64,000 nucleotides of DNA from UTCFX2 sp002050125 (GTDB lineage Bacteria; Chloroflexota; Anaerolineae; Anaerolineales; UBA4823), in assembly GCA_027494035.1 (NCBI GenBank), contig JAOSJQ010000001.1, forward strand, positions 930,001 through 994,000, in the 5' to 3' direction. Below the pieces are notes generated by a model. It saw nothing but the letters and a program-made list of their open reading frames with translations. It was not told where the DNA came from and searched no databases. The stretch's first letter is position 1. Every line of letters starts with the position of its first letter. The position numbers were made by a program, and so were the translations under genes. Below are positions 34,770-45,391 of the stretch, in pieces.

Positions 34770-37298
34770 ATGGCAGCCTTCCCCTATTGGTCAAAAGCAG
34801 TCGGCAAGATCTGCCAAAACCTTAACACGTCTCCGGACGGGTTGAGCGCAGAAGCCGCACAAGAGGTTCTTCAACGCGTCGGACCGAACAGCATCCACGC
34901 CAAAGAGCGGGTTACACCGCTGGGGTTGTTCGTCAGCCAGTTTAAAAGTCCTATCGTCCTGATCCTGATATTTGCAACGCTGATCTCCGCTTTTCTCCAG
35001 GATTGGGTGGACGCAACCATCATCCTGCTGATCGTGATGGGCAGCGCCCTGTTGAGTTTTTTCCAGGAATACAACGCCCATAACGCCGCCGAGAAATTGA
35101 AAGAACAGGTCTCCTTCAAGACCGACGTGCTGCGCAGCGGAAAGACGATTTCTGTTCCGACCGAGGAGATCGTTCCGGGCGATGTTGTTTTGCTCCCAGC
35201 CGGCAGCTTGATCCCCGCGGACGGGCTGGTGATCGAAGCCAAAGATTTCTTCGTCAACCAGGCGGTGCTGACCGGCGAGACCTTCCCTGTAGAGAAGACG
35301 CCCGGCGTAACGGCAGAAAATGCTGCGCTGACCGCACAGACCAACGTGGTTTTCATGGGCACCAACGTCCGCAGCGGCAACGCCAAAGCGTTGATCGTTG
35401 AAACGGGACTGAACACGGCTTTTGGTCAGATCGCCGACCGGCTGACCCTGCGCCCGCCGCAGACCGAGTTCGAGCACGGCATCAAGCGGTTGGGATATCT
35501 GCTGACCGAAGTCATGTTTCTGCTGGTGTTGAGCATCTTCTTCTTCAACGTTTTCCTTCACAAACCTGTGCTTGACTCGTTGTTGTTTTCGATCGCGCTC
35601 GCGGTCGGGCTGACGCCCCAGCTTCTGCCAGCCATCATCAACATCAACCTTTCGAAGGGCTCGCAACAGATGGCGCAGCGCGGCGTTATCGTACGCCGGC
35701 TCGAATCGATCGAGAACTTCGGCAGCATGGATATCCTGTGCACCGATAAAACTGGCACGCTGACCCAGGGCGTGGTGCAATTGGATGGCGCCCTGGATGT
35801 GAACGGCGATCCGTCCGATCAGGTGAATCTGTTTGCGTACCTGAACGCGCGCCTGCAAGTTGGTCTGCCCAACCCGCTGGACGAGGCAATTGTCAATAAA
35901 GGCGCACAAGGCGCAGATGAGTACTCCAAAGTGGATGAAATCCCGTACGACTTCATCCGCAAACGCCTGACCGTAGTCGTGGAACGGAAGGATGGGTCGG
36001 CAGTCTTGATTACCAAAGGCGCGCTGGAAAACGTGCTGGCGGTATGCACACAAGCGCAAATGGAGGGCGCTGAAAAAGCCCTCTCTGATGAGATGCGAGC
36101 CAAAATCCAGGAAAAGTTCGAAGGTTGGAGCGCCAAAGGATATCGCGTGCTCGGGGTGGCGGTCAAATCTGTCGAGGCGCACACGCAGCCTTATTCCCAA
36201 AAGGATGAAACCGAACTGGCTTTTGCGGGTTTCTTGTTATTCTTTGATCCGCCCAAAGAGGGCATTCAGGAAACCATTCAAGCGCTGCAAAAGCTCGGCG
36301 TGCACATCAAAGTGATCACCGGCGATAATCGATTGGTAGCGCGCTACACCGGTCAGGTGGTGGGGTTGGGCGATGCGCCGGTGTTGACCGGCGCAGACCT
36401 GGATAAATTGCGCGATGAAGCGCTCTGGCATGCGGTGGAAGAAACCACAATTTTCGCAGAGGTGGATCCCAACGAGAAGGAGCGCATCATCCTGGCGCTC
36501 AAGAAGCGCGAGCATGTGGTAGGTTATCTGGGCGATGGGATCAACGATGCGCCTTCGCTTCACAGCGCCGACGTGGGCATCTCCGTGGCGAATGCCGTGG
36601 ATGTCGCCAAAGAAGCCGCCGACCTGGTGCTGCTCAAACAGGACCTGGAGGTGCTGCGCGAGGGCATCGTGCAAGGGCGCAAGACCTTTGCCAATACGCT
36701 CAAGTATGTGTTCATGGCGGTCAGCGCCAATTTCGGCAACATGTTCAGCATGGCTGGGGCGTCGTTGGTGCTGCCGTTTCTGCCGATGCTGCCCAAGCAA
36801 ATTTTGCTGATCAATTTTCTGACCGACTTGCCTGAAATGGCGATCGCCAATGACAACGTGGACGACGTTTACGTGGAGCGCCCGCGCCGCATGGACATCG
36901 GTTTCATCCGCCGCTTCATGCTGGTTTTTGGGCCCCTCAGTTCGGTGTTCGATTACGCCACTTTTGCAATGCTGATCTGGGTGATGAGGGCGGACGCGCA
37001 AACCTTCCAAACGGGATGGTTTGTCGAGTCTGTGCTTTCAGCCGGCGCGGTGGTCTTTGCCGTGCGCACCCGTTTACCCTTCCTGCGCAGCAAACCCAGC
37101 CGGTTGATGTTGACCATCACGGCGATTGTAATGCTCATCACATTGTGGCTGCCCTATTCGCCGCTGGCTCGGTTGCTGGGCTTTAAGCCGCTCTCGCTGC
37201 CATTCCTGCTGGTGATCTTTGGCATCGTGGCGCTGTACTTTATTTCAGCAGAGTTGACAAAACACTGGTTTTATCGCCAATCAAAAAATAACGGCTGA
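34770..37298 (+). CDS. mgtA: P-type ATPase, magnesium-translocating (MgtA/MgtB-like)
   Basis: 842 residues. P-type motifs in order: the actuator LTGETFPVEK, phosphorylated Asp in CTDKTGTLT, the hinge VITGDN and GDGINDAPSL. The membrane half NFGNMFSMAGASLVLPFLPMLPKQILLINFLTDLPEMAI matches type IIIB magnesium importers better than Ca or heavy-metal pumps; no CPx motif. Specificity is inferred. CTGGAG precedes ATG 34770. The stop is 2 nt from mprF. Confidence 0.82.
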   Translation: MAAFPYWSKAVGKICQNLNTSPDGLSAEAAQEVLQRVGPNSIHAKERVTPLGLFVSQFKSPIVLILIFATLISAFLQDWVDATIILLIVMGSALLSFFQEYNAHNAAEKLKEQVSFKTDVLRSGKTISVPTEEIVPGDVVLLPAGSLIPADGLVIEAKDFFVNQAVLTGETFPVEKTPGVTAENAALTAQTNVVFMGTNVRSGNAKALIVETGLNTAFGQIADRLTLRPPQTEFEHGIKRLGYLLTEVMFLLVLSIFFFNVFLHKPVLDSLLFSIALAVGLTPQLLPAIININLSKGSQQMAQRGVIVRRLESIENFGSMDILCTDKTGTLTQGVVQLDGALDVNGDPSDQVNLFAYLNARLQVGLPNPLDEAIVNKGAQGADEYSKVDEIPYDFIRKRLTVVVERKDGSAVLITKGALENVLAVCTQAQMEGAEKALSDEMRAKIQEKFEGWSAKGYRVLGVAVKSVEAHTQPYSQKDETELAFAGFLLFFDPPKEGIQETIQALQKLGVHIKVITGDNRLVARYTGQVVGLGDAPVLTGADLDKLRDEALWHAVEETTIFAEVDPNEKERIILALKKREHVVGYLGDGINDAPSLHSADVGISVANAVDVAKEAADLVLLKQDLEVLREGIVQGRKTFANTLKYVFMAVSANFGNMFSMAGASLVLPFLPMLPKQILLINFLTDLPEMAIANDNVDDVYVERPRRMDIGFIRRFMLVFGPLSSVFDYATFAMLIWVMRADAQTFQTGWFVESVLSAGAVVFAVRTRLPFLRSKPSRLMLTITAIVMLITLWLPYSPLARLLGFKPLSLPFLLVIFGIVALYFISAELTKHWFYRQSKNNG

Positions 37299-37300
37299 CG

Positions 37301-39970
37301 ATGAAAAGACGCTGGCTTCTGCTCGGATTGACCGTGTTGTTTTTGTGGGTGGTCATCTCGCGTTTCACCGAGCTTGAACAACTCAAAACCACCCTGATGC
37401 AAGGTCAATGGACCTGGTTATTGGCGGCAGCGCTGGCGCAACTGGCTTACTTCGTCGTTTTTTCCGGCTCGTACAAAGCCGCGTTTTATACGGTGGGCAT
37501 CCAAACCAGCATCCGCGACCTGATCCCGGTGACGCTGGGATCGTTGTTCGTCAACCTGGTCGTGCCCGCCGGCGGGGCGGGTGGGGTGGCGCTCTTCACG
37601 GAAGATCTTGCACGGCGCGGCAAGTCAGCCGCCGCCGCGGCAGCCGGCGTGCTGCTGCAAACGATTTCGGATTTCAGCGCTTTTGTTTTGGTGCTTATCC
37701 CAGGTATGGTCTTTCTCTTCATCGAGCATGAACTGAAGGTTTATGAAATCATCACCGCAGCCATCTTGCTGTTGATCACCATCAGCCTGACGTCCATCCT
37801 GTTCCTGGGCATTTGGAAGCCGGATTGGCTGCGCCGATTGTTTGACTGGTCGCAGCGCACAGCCAACTGGTTGTTCGGTCGCCTGCACCGCTCGCTCTCG
37901 CTGGCGGATGATTGGGCGCAGAAAAACGCGCAGGAATTCAACCAGGCAGCCACGGCAGTCGCCAAACGCCCCTCTTATTTGCTGCTCACGGTCGGGACGG
38001 CTTTGTCGGCGCACCTTCTCGATCTAACCACCCTCTATCTGCTATTCCGCGCCTTCAACCAAGAGATCACCCTGGGGGTGCTGGTTGCCGGATATGCGAT
38101 CGGAATCCTTTTCTGGGTTGTGTCCATTACGCCGCAGGGGGTCGGCGTTGTAGAAGGGATGATGACGCTGACCTTCACCTCGCTGGGCATTTCCGGCGGA
38201 GCGGCGGTGGCAGTTACTTTAGCATTTCGCGGGTTGACTTTCTGGCTGCCGATGCTGCTGGGCTTCTTTGCCGTCCAGCGCATCCGAACCTTCCATCCAA
38301 ACCGGCGCACCCTAACCGAGACCTGGGGCGTGCGATTTGCGGCAGCGCTGGTCGCCCTGATGGGCGTCATCAATGTTCTTTCTGCAGTGACGCCTTCGCT
38401 GTCTGACCGGTTTAGAATACTCGAGGAGTATTCCCCATTGACCGTGCAGCGGGGGGGACACATCACCGCGGCGTTAGCGGGTTTCGCTTTACTCATACTG
38501 GCATGGAACCTGGGACGCCGCAAATACGTTGCCTGGCTGTTGACGCTGGGCGTGCTGGGAATCTCCGCCGTCAGCCACATGATTAAGGGTCTGGATTACG
38601 AAGAAACGCTGCTGGCAATCGGTCTGATGGTGATGCTGTGGCTGATGCGCGCTCACTTCCACGCGCGCTCCGACCGCCCATCCATCCAGCAAGGGCTGCG
38701 CGTCCTGGTGGAAGCGTTCCTGTTCACCCTCGCCTACGGCGTCGCCGGCTTTTACCTGCTCGACCGGCATTTTGACGTCAACTTCGGTTTTCTGCCGGCT
38801 CTGCGCCAGACGGTGATCATGTTCACCCAGTTCTACGACCCCGGGCTGACGCCCGTGACCCATTTTGGGCGCTTCTTTGCTAATTCCATTTACTGGATTG
38901 GCGGGCTCACCTTCGCCTACGCCGGGTTTATGCTGGTCCGCCCGGTCTTTATTCGCGACCCAGCCACCGCACAGGAACGCGCCCGTGCGCAAGAGATCGT
39001 GGAGAAACATGGACATTCATCGTTGGCGCGTTTTCTGCTGTTCGATGATAAGCGCTACTTCTTCACTGCGGGCGGCTCGGTTATTGGATACGCGCTGGCG
39101 GGGCGGGCTGCCGTGACGCTGGGCGATCCGATCGGTCCAGCCGACGATCAACTTCCTTCAATCCAATCCTTTACGGCGACCTGCCAGCACAACGATTGGC
39201 TGCCGGTCTTTTACCAGACCCTGCCAGACACGCTCGACCTTTACAAGCAAGCGCGGTTTAACGCCATCAGCATCGGTGAGGAGGGCATTGTCAACCTGGA
39301 GTCGTTCACGCTCGCAGGAAAGGAAGGCAAACCCTTGCGTTCTCCGGTCAACAAGCTCAGCAGCGCCGGGTACCGGTTCGTCGTGCACCAGCCGCCCATC
39401 GACGACGATCTGCTCAACGAACTGCGCTCGATCAGCGACGAATGGCTGACGATGATGCATGGCACTGAAAAAAGGTTCTCCCTGGGTTGGTTCGATGACG
39501 AATACATCCGCAACTCGCCTATCGGAGCAGTCTATTCTCCCGAAGGCTGGATCAGCGCGTTCGTCAATTTCCTGCCGGAGTATCAGCTCAACGAAATCAC
39601 CATCGATCTGATGCGCCGCCGCAAGGAAATGGAAAATGGAACGATGGAATTTCTGTTCGTTTCAGCCTTCCAATGGGCGCAGTCGCAAGGGTATCAGGGC
39701 TTCAACTTAGGTTTGAGCGCCCTGTCTGGAGTTGGCGAACAAACCAGCGACCCCGAAATTGAACGGCTGCTGCACTGGATCTATGTGCACGTCAACCAGT
39801 TCTATAATTTCAAAGGGCTGCACTCATTCAAAGAGAAATTCCATCCCGTTTGGTCGCCGCGCTACCTGGTCTATCCGGGCTCAACTCAACTGGCTGAGGC
39901 GTTCCTGGCAGTGATCCAGGTAAACTCAGGCAGGGGCAATATCATCCTGGATTTTCTAAAAAAGAAATAA
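37301..39970 (+). CDS. mprF: Bifunctional phosphatidylglycerol lysyltransferase/flippase MprF
   Basis: 889 residues. The N-terminal half has about 13-14 hydrophobic segments (flippase domain; VNLVVPAGGAGGVALF and PQGVGVVEGMMTL motifs). The C-terminal third (from about 560) is the DUF2156 GNAT-type synthase with LGDPIGPADD, FYQTLPDTLDLYKQARF and the closing FKEKFHPVWSPRYLVYP. MprF adds an amino acid (usually lysine) from aminoacyl-tRNA to phosphatidylglycerol and flips it, lowering surface charge and giving resistance to cationic peptides. The amino acid used here is not readable. Confidence 0.92.
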   Translation: MKRRWLLLGLTVLFLWVVISRFTELEQLKTTLMQGQWTWLLAAALAQLAYFVVFSGSYKAAFYTVGIQTSIRDLIPVTLGSLFVNLVVPAGGAGGVALFTEDLARRGKSAAAAAAGVLLQTISDFSAFVLVLIPGMVFLFIEHELKVYEIITAAILLLITISLTSILFLGIWKPDWLRRLFDWSQRTANWLFGRLHRSLSLADDWAQKNAQEFNQAATAVAKRPSYLLLTVGTALSAHLLDLTTLYLLFRAFNQEITLGVLVAGYAIGILFWVVSITPQGVGVVEGMMTLTFTSLGISGGAAVAVTLAFRGLTFWLPMLLGFFAVQRIRTFHPNRRTLTETWGVRFAAALVALMGVINVLSAVTPSLSDRFRILEEYSPLTVQRGGHITAALAGFALLILAWNLGRRKYVAWLLTLGVLGISAVSHMIKGLDYEETLLAIGLMVMLWLMRAHFHARSDRPSIQQGLRVLVEAFLFTLAYGVAGFYLLDRHFDVNFGFLPALRQTVIMFTQFYDPGLTPVTHFGRFFANSIYWIGGLTFAYAGFMLVRPVFIRDPATAQERARAQEIVEKHGHSSLARFLLFDDKRYFFTAGGSVIGYALAGRAAVTLGDPIGPADDQLPSIQSFTATCQHNDWLPVFYQTLPDTLDLYKQARFNAISIGEEGIVNLESFTLAGKEGKPLRSPVNKLSSAGYRFVVHQPPIDDDLLNELRSISDEWLTMMHGTEKRFSLGWFDDEYIRNSPIGAVYSPEGWISAFVNFLPEYQLNEITIDLMRRRKEMENGTMEFLFVSAFQWAQSQGYQGFNLGLSALSGVGEQTSDPEIERLLHWIYVHVNQFYNFKGLHSFKEKFHPVWSPRYLVYPGSTQLAEAFLAVIQVNSGRGNIILDFLKKK

Positions 39971-39983
39971 CCGGCAAGCCGTC

Positions 39984-40011
39984 CTGCGCCCCGGGGCGCA
40001 GACTTATTTTG
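39984..40011. terminator. Bidirectional terminator after mprF
   Basis: CTGCGCCCC (39984-39992) and GGGGCGCAG (39993-40001) form a perfect 18-nt palindrome, followed by ACTTATTTT. It lies between convergent stops and overlaps the next gene's 3' end. Confidence 0.75.
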
Positions 40012-40870
40012 GAATGATGGCGTGCGTGGGCAGCCAATTCAAAACCGACCGGGCATGTTGATTGTTGCAGCGCCAGGAAGGCGGGCAGCCTGAATCCGCA
40101 TCCCGCGGCGGTTTCGGGGCGCCGATTGAAGCAGCCAAACCATCGACATATTCACGCTGCCGTAAAGGCTGGTCAACAATGTTGAAGATCGATCCAGCCG
40201 AAGCGTATTTGAGCGCCGCAACAAACGCGGCTGCAATATCCGCAACATGGATCAGCGAGACGTAATTGTCGCCATTGCAGGGAACGGTTTCCTTGCCCGC
40301 GCGCAGATTTTCGATCAGCCGGTCTTGAAAAGTATCCTTGCCCACGAAAGAGCCACCGCGCAGAATGCACCAATCTAAGCCGCGTGCTGAGCTCTCCCGG
40401 ACCATCGTTTCCATCGCGGCCACCGGGCTGGTGACCGATGCCCGTCCGGAAGAGGTATCCAAGGGCATGTCTTCGGTAATCCACTCATCGCCGCAATCGG
40501 GATAAGCCATGGTGATGCTTTGCTGAAAATATCGCTTTACTCCGGCTGCGGCAGACGCATCGAGCAGCATTCTGACTGCATCGGTGCGCAAACGGGTGTT
40601 GGCGACCCAGGCGTTTGGCGCGCTGGCGTCCGCGGGTATGGCTGTGGCGATGTGCATCACCGTCTCGCAGCCATGTAGAAGCGGTTGTAGCGTCTTTTCG
40701 ATATCCGGCGCCAGCAAATCGCATTCCACGATCTCGACGCGCTGGGGGAACAACCGCTGCGCTTTTTCCACTGAACGCGCCAACGCGCGCACTTCAACGC
40801 CCTCTTCTAACAGCAATGGAATGAGAGCGCGCCCCAAAACTCCTGTTGGTCCTGCTACGGCTATTTTCAT
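40004..40870 (-). CDS. Atypical SDR / NAD(P)-dependent epimerase-like protein
   Basis: 288 residues. N-terminal Rossmann motif VAGPTGVLGRALIP; the acidic end of strand 2 is replaced by ALARS, suggesting NADP. The catalytic region around QQSITMAYPDCG lacks a clear YxxxK, typical of atypical SDRs (NAD-dependent epimerase-like, NmrA-related). HVADIAAAFVAAL and FNIVDQPLRQREYVDGLAASIG match the epimerase C-terminal pattern. Substrate unknown. AAAGG precedes ATG 40870. Confidence 0.75.
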   Translation of the reverse strand: MKIAVAGPTGVLGRALIPLLLEEGVEVRALARSVEKAQRLFPQRVEIVECDLLAPDIEKTLQPLLHGCETVMHIATAIPADASAPNAWVANTRLRTDAVRMLLDASAAAGVKRYFQQSITMAYPDCGDEWITEDMPLDTSSGRASVTSPVAAMETMVRESSARGLDWCILRGGSFVGKDTFQDRLIENLRAGKETVPCNGDNYVSLIHVADIAAAFVAALKYASAGSIFNIVDQPLRQREYVDGLAASIGAPKPPRDADSGCPPSWRCNNQHARSVLNWLPTHAIIPK

Positions 40871-41077
40871 CTTTTCAACCTTTCTAAGAATAGTGACTAT
40901 CTGCTCGGATTTACCGCTAAACGGTTAAGACCTGGCGCGGCAGTGACAGTCGAATCCGAAGTCCAATTCAACGCGTCGCCGCGTTCGATTGTACAACAAA
41001 AAAGCGCGCCCGTCAGAAACAGGATAAAAGAAGCCCTCAGCTAAGCATAATCCGAACCGGAATGACGGCTCGCATCA

Positions 41078-43397
41078 TTATGGAATATGCAATCCTTGCA
41101 GTTCACCTTGCAGAGCGATCGGCAGCAGATAAACCTCACACGAATCCGGTCTTATGATAACCGTCATCGATTCGTCGGAATTTGGGTTTCTAAGGCTTGC
41201 TCCTAACCAACCGGAGTTGCTCCACTCAATGAACCGAGCACCTACATTGTCCATAAGCAAGCGCGCATCGCTGCCGACGGACCGAACCAGGTAAACACTG
41301 CTGTTATCCCGGCCGCGGTAGGCAATCCATTGCCCGTCTGGTGAGAGACTGGGAGCGAGGAGCTTGGGGGTGCCATTTTCGATCGTAAATCGCGCTTGAG
41401 CCGCGCCGCTGGCAACGTCATATGTATAAACCTTCCAGGCTACGCCTCCCGTGTAGGGTACAGCAAAGTAGAGTTGCGCGCCATCCGGAGACCATCCGAT
41501 GATCGTTTCGTAGCTCAAATTGGACACCTGGCGGACTATCGATCCATCGGTTTTAGCGATAAACGCGCTATTGATGGCGCCATCGCCCATGCCGATGTAT
41601 GCAATGTGAGTTCCATCCGGCGACCAATGAATATCGAACCCGGATACCCCTGGAAGCAGCCGCTCTGTCATCGAATCTACATCCACCAGATGAATTTCAT
41701 TGTCCAGGGCAGAATAGGCAACCTGGCTGCCGTCAGGCGAAAGCGCGCCCCAATTGCCTGTAGAAACCACAATCTGTTTTTGGCTGCCATCCAGTTTGTA
41801 AAGCGCCAGACCCCACTTTCCGGTGTCATCGGTCTTCTCATAAACCAGAACTTTTCCATTTGTCAAAGCGGATGGAATCGATTCCAGTTGTGACAAATCA
41901 TCCATGGTCATGCAGAGGCCCGGCAATGGCACTGGGTTAGCTGGCAAATCGGTGCGGGGCAAATCGGGAGACCATTGGCCCTGCCAGGTGATCGCGTCGC
42001 CGATGAGCAGTAAATTAGAGAGCTGCACAGTCAAAATGCCGGTCGGGAGCTGTGCAAAGGTCAGGCTTGCATTGAATTCGTTGTTCGTCAAACCGCCCCC
42101 GCCACCCCCCACCGCCGCCTATAGGGGTATATCCGACGATCTGGAGACTGGCATTATGCACCTGCGGATCAACGTTGAAAGTGAATGAGTAAGTGAATGA
42201 GTAGTTGCTGCTAGCATCGGTTCGGATCGATATTACCTTCAGGCTATGACCAGCCAGTTGAATTTGCTGGTCAAGCGTCCATTCTTGGCCGGGTTGGGGG
42301 TTCAGACCAGCGTCAAAAGTGAACTCGGTTGTAGCGTTTGGATCAGCTGGAATGATCTTTACACCCGGGATTGTAACAGTCAATGGATAAATCAGCCCAG
42401 TTGCCTGAAACTGAACAGCCCAGCTAGTTTCATCCTGGTCGAAGTCACCTTGCTCAAGTGCAATATCCTGTGGAATGGTATAGAACACCCTTTTCCCATT
42501 TGCATCCCGAATCTCCGCGGCTCCGGTTACCAATACCTGCTCTCCAGGCTGACCTTGCGGCGTGAAGTGCATGACCAAAATGTAACCATCGCTGGTTTCG
42601 ATCACTTTGCTGAAAGTCACGCTATTATTAATCGGGATCGCAGGCGTAACTCTGGCATTTGTTTCAGGAACGTCGGTGAATTTCAGCGGCGCAGAGACGG
42701 TAGTTGTGGCAAGGTTTGCCAATGGCGTCGAAGAAAGCTCGATGACCGGCATTACCGTCAAATCGGGCGGAGCAGGCACAAAATGCAGCAGCAGTTCCCA
42801 GTTTTCGGGAGCTTTGCCCGGCAATGTATCGAAAATACAGGGGATAACCAGCACCGCATCGCTGAACCTCGCCGGCACAGGTTGAAAGGCGTTATCCACC
42901 TGATTTAGCTGCGAGCCATCCGGTAGGCGTAAATTGGGCTGCTTTGTACAACCGACAATGTCCTCGCGATCTGGATAGGCTGATCCTGGCACACCGAAGA
43001 CGCGATATTCGATATAGGTTCTATCACTGGTCAGCAAGGCTGAAGTCACCGTGATCGAAACCCCGTCGCGAGTAACGGTCACTGGTTCTGCCAGCACTCG
43101 AAACGGCGCGCTTTGATCAACGATGCCAACTCCAGGGATGTAACCGAACAAACTGCGCATTGCCGCAATCACGCGTTGTGGGCCAATTGCCAGAAAACTT
43201 GTGAGGATCACCGCGGCGATAATCGCAGCAACCCAAACAGATCTTAGAAAGAGTGATCGGTTGTGCTGTGATTTCTTGACGGCACGCTGCATAATCTGAG
43301 CATGAAGATTCGTTAAGAATTCTTCACGCGCCATAGGAACCTTAAGCGCAGCGCGAATCTCTTCCTCGAACTGCGGTGTTGACGGCATTTCAAACAT
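41078..43397 (-). CDS. Membrane anti-sigma factor: DUF4179-like domain plus TolB-type beta-propeller (frameshifted)
   Basis: Two overlapping frames (42015-43397 and 41078-42112) join when one base is removed from the C6 run at 42105-42110, inside a poly-Gly linker. The restored protein of about 770 residues has a cytoplasmic N-terminus (1-52), one transmembrane helix (53-72), an exported DUF4179-like sandwich (FGYIPGVGIVDQSAPFRV), then a poly-Gly hinge and a WD/TolB-like propeller with repeated SPDGSQVAY, SPDGTHIAYIG, SPDGAQLYF and SPDGQWIAYRG blades. Its ATG overlaps the sigma-factor stop by 8 nt, the usual sigma/anti-sigma layout. A propeller sensor fused to an anti-sigma factor is unusual. 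Confidence 0.78.
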
Positions 43398-43965
43398 GAG
43401 GATCCTCCACCTGAGCTTTCAACCGGGCTAGCAGCCGGTAGATAGATTTCTTAGCCGTATCTTCTTTCTGATTAATCAAGCGTCCGATTTCGCCGAAACT
43501 CAGATCGGCGACGAAACGAAGTCGAAGCAACTCCTGCTCCTCTTCAGACAGAGCGTTGATGAGTTTCGATAAACGGGAAACCTGATCAGACTCGATGATT
43601 TTCTGCAACATATTTGGGTCCGCGCCGATATATTCCGCCGCATCAAGCGATGTTTCATTCCGTTGTTTCCGAAAATGATCCGCAGATTTGTTGCGTGCAA
43701 TCGAAAACAGCCAGCTTGCAAAATACCCATCGTGTTTGTAATGCGGAAATCGTTCAAGAGCTGCTAAAAAGGTCTGAGCTGTGGCATCCTCGGCTTCGGA
43801 AAGGTTACCGATTCGGCTGAACAGGTAACGGAAGACCGGCTGCGCATACAGCAGATACAGTTCGCCAAACTCCTTTGGATCTTTCCTGGCAGCTTCGATA
43901 ATCTGTGCAACCCGATTTTTCTCTGGCTGTGGCTCTCGCATAATCGTCATAGTGAATTCACCCAT
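43390..43965 (-). CDS. ECF-type RNA polymerase sigma factor
   Basis: 191 residues. Region 2 (YLLYAQPVFRYLFSRIGNLSEAEDATAQTF, then FASWLFSIARNKSADHFRKQ) and region 4 (LSEEEQELLRLRFVADLSFGEIGRL...KKSIYRLLARLK) are both present; no region 1 or 3, as in ECF factors. ATG 43965 follows AAAAGGA. The stop overlaps the start of the membrane protein gene, its probable anti-sigma factor. Confidence 0.92.
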   Translation of the reverse strand: MGEFTMTIMREPQPEKNRVAQIIEAARKDPKEFGELYLLYAQPVFRYLFSRIGNLSEAEDATAQTFLAALERFPHYKHDGYFASWLFSIARNKSADHFRKQRNETSLDAAEYIGADPNMLQKIIESDQVSRLSKLINALSEEEQELLRLRFVADLSFGEIGRLINQKEDTAKKSIYRLLARLKAQVEDPHV

Positions 43966-44080
43966 GCAGTTTCCTTTTGCCTGGGAAGGATGGATTGAGT
44001 TCTATAAGTAAATCGGGAAATCAGCCAAAAAGGGACAGATCAAAGAGGAAAACAGAATATATCAAACAATCCAGCTTTGC

Positions 44081-45391
44081 TTATAGCCCGGTAAGCAGGC
44101 GGTCCGCGCATTCCCAGCCCGTGAACAACGCCGCGCCGGTGCCCGGTCCAGCCAGGTAATCGCCGCAAAAGTAGCAGGGGTTTTCTTGAGGCTCGGCAAA
44201 AAAGGCGCGCACGGCATCTAAATAGCCGGCGCGAAAGGCAGGCACCTTCTCGCGCCAACGAAACTGGCGCGCAGCCACCCGCCGCCCGCGCAGCGAGGGG
44301 TACACCTTGCAGACCTCATCCCAGGCGCGGTCGAGCTGCACCTGATCTGGCTCGGAGGGATCGTAGCGCCCGGCGCGCGCTTCGGTAAGCACCAGCCAGC
44401 GATCCTGGCGCCGTTGTTGGAAGTAGATAAAAGCCACGCCAATATCCCGGTTGAGCCGTGGGATCATCACCCCATCCGCAGGCGCGACGCCGGGGTCGAA
44501 AGAAGGGTGCTCGAACACGTGAAACTGCGTAGCGATGCTGCTATAAGCGACGTTGGGGAAGAAAGCCTGCCAGGCTGGGCGCGGGTTATCGAATAAATCC
44601 AGGGCTCGGCTGCCAGGCACAGCCATCACGACGCGCTCCACCGCGATCGTTTCGCTGCCCTGCGCGCCGTCAACCGTCACCGATACTCCGTTCTCCTCGA
44701 TCGTGATCTGTTGTACTGGGCTGTTCAAGCGGATATCCAGCATCCGCCCAAAAGCCGCAGTCAGCGCGCCGATGCCGTCGGCAAAATAATAGGTGTTCGC
44801 GTTCAGGTAACCGCCCATCAACGTAAGGAAGGCTTTGCGGGAGAGGTCGTTGGCTTGATAGCTGCAATTTGTCTCAAACGTGGGATAAGCCCAGTAGTCG
44901 AACATTTCAGAGCTGATGAAGCGGTTAAAGAATTCCTCATAGCTCATATCATCCGCGCCTGGACCGTTCTCCATATGATAAATGTCCACCCCGCGGTAAC
45001 GCAGGATGTGAGGCAGCAATCGCAGCATTGCCAGGCGCGCCTTAACCGAGACGCCTGTCCAACGGAGGTAGGAACCGATGGATAGGAAGTTCACCGGATG
45101 GATGCGACCACCGCGATAGATCGCCAGCATAAACCCTTCGCTGCTCCGTTTTTTAATCTGCTCATCCAGACCCATATCGTGCGCCATCTGCAACAAATAG
45201 CGATCAACCCCGGTGAAAAACTGCGCCCCCGGATTGATGGTAAAACCCTCCCATTCAGCCGAAGCCATGCGCCCGCCAACGTAATCACGCCCTTCATACA
45301 CCACAACTGAATGTCCGCTCTGCTGGAGGCGGTACGCTGCGGTCAAGCCGGCTATCCCGGCGCCAATGACGAGGATCCGTTTTTTATTCAT
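44081..45391 (-). CDS. FAD-dependent amine oxidase / protoporphyrinogen oxidase-like protein
   Basis: 436 residues. N-terminal FAD motif VIGAGIAGLTAAYRLQQSGHSVVVYEGRDYVGGRM followed by NPGAQFF; the C-terminal FAD stretch CYFCGDYLAGPGTGAALFTGWECADRL closes the fold. This is the flavin amine oxidase superfamily (phytoene desaturase, protoporphyrinogen oxidase, monoamine oxidase). The middle substrate domain gives no clear assignment. No haem or carotenoid genes are adjacent. Confidence 0.82.
   Translation of the reverse strand: MNKKRILVIGAGIAGLTAAYRLQQSGHSVVVYEGRDYVGGRMASAEWEGFTINPGAQFFTGVDRYLLQMAHDMGLDEQIKKRSSEGFMLAIYRGGRIHPVNFLSIGSYLRWTGVSVKARLAMLRLLPHILRYRGVDIYHMENGPGADDMSYEEFFNRFISSEMFDYWAYPTFETNCSYQANDLSRKAFLTLMGGYLNANTYYFADGIGALTAAFGRMLDIRLNSPVQQITIEENGVSVTVDGAQGSETIAVERVVMAVPGSRALDLFDNPRPAWQAFFPNVAYSSIATQFHVFEHPSFDPGVAPADGVMIPRLNRDIGVAFIYFQQRRQDRWLVLTEARAGRYDPSEPDQVQLDRAWDEVCKVYPSLRGRRVAARQFRWREKVPAFRAGYLDAVRAFFAEPQENPCYFCGDYLAGPGTGAALFTGWECADRLLTGL

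Noticed and set aside
34791..36200. 469-residue ORF on the minus strand
   Set aside because: It is antisense to mgtA in a G+C-rich gene, Gln/His-rich with no domain; a coding shadow.
41078..43397. Two separate genes, membrane protein and cytoplasmic propeller
   Set aside because: The second frame lacks a ribosome site and its start lies in a poly-Gly tract next to a homopolymer; one frame-repaired protein is simpler.
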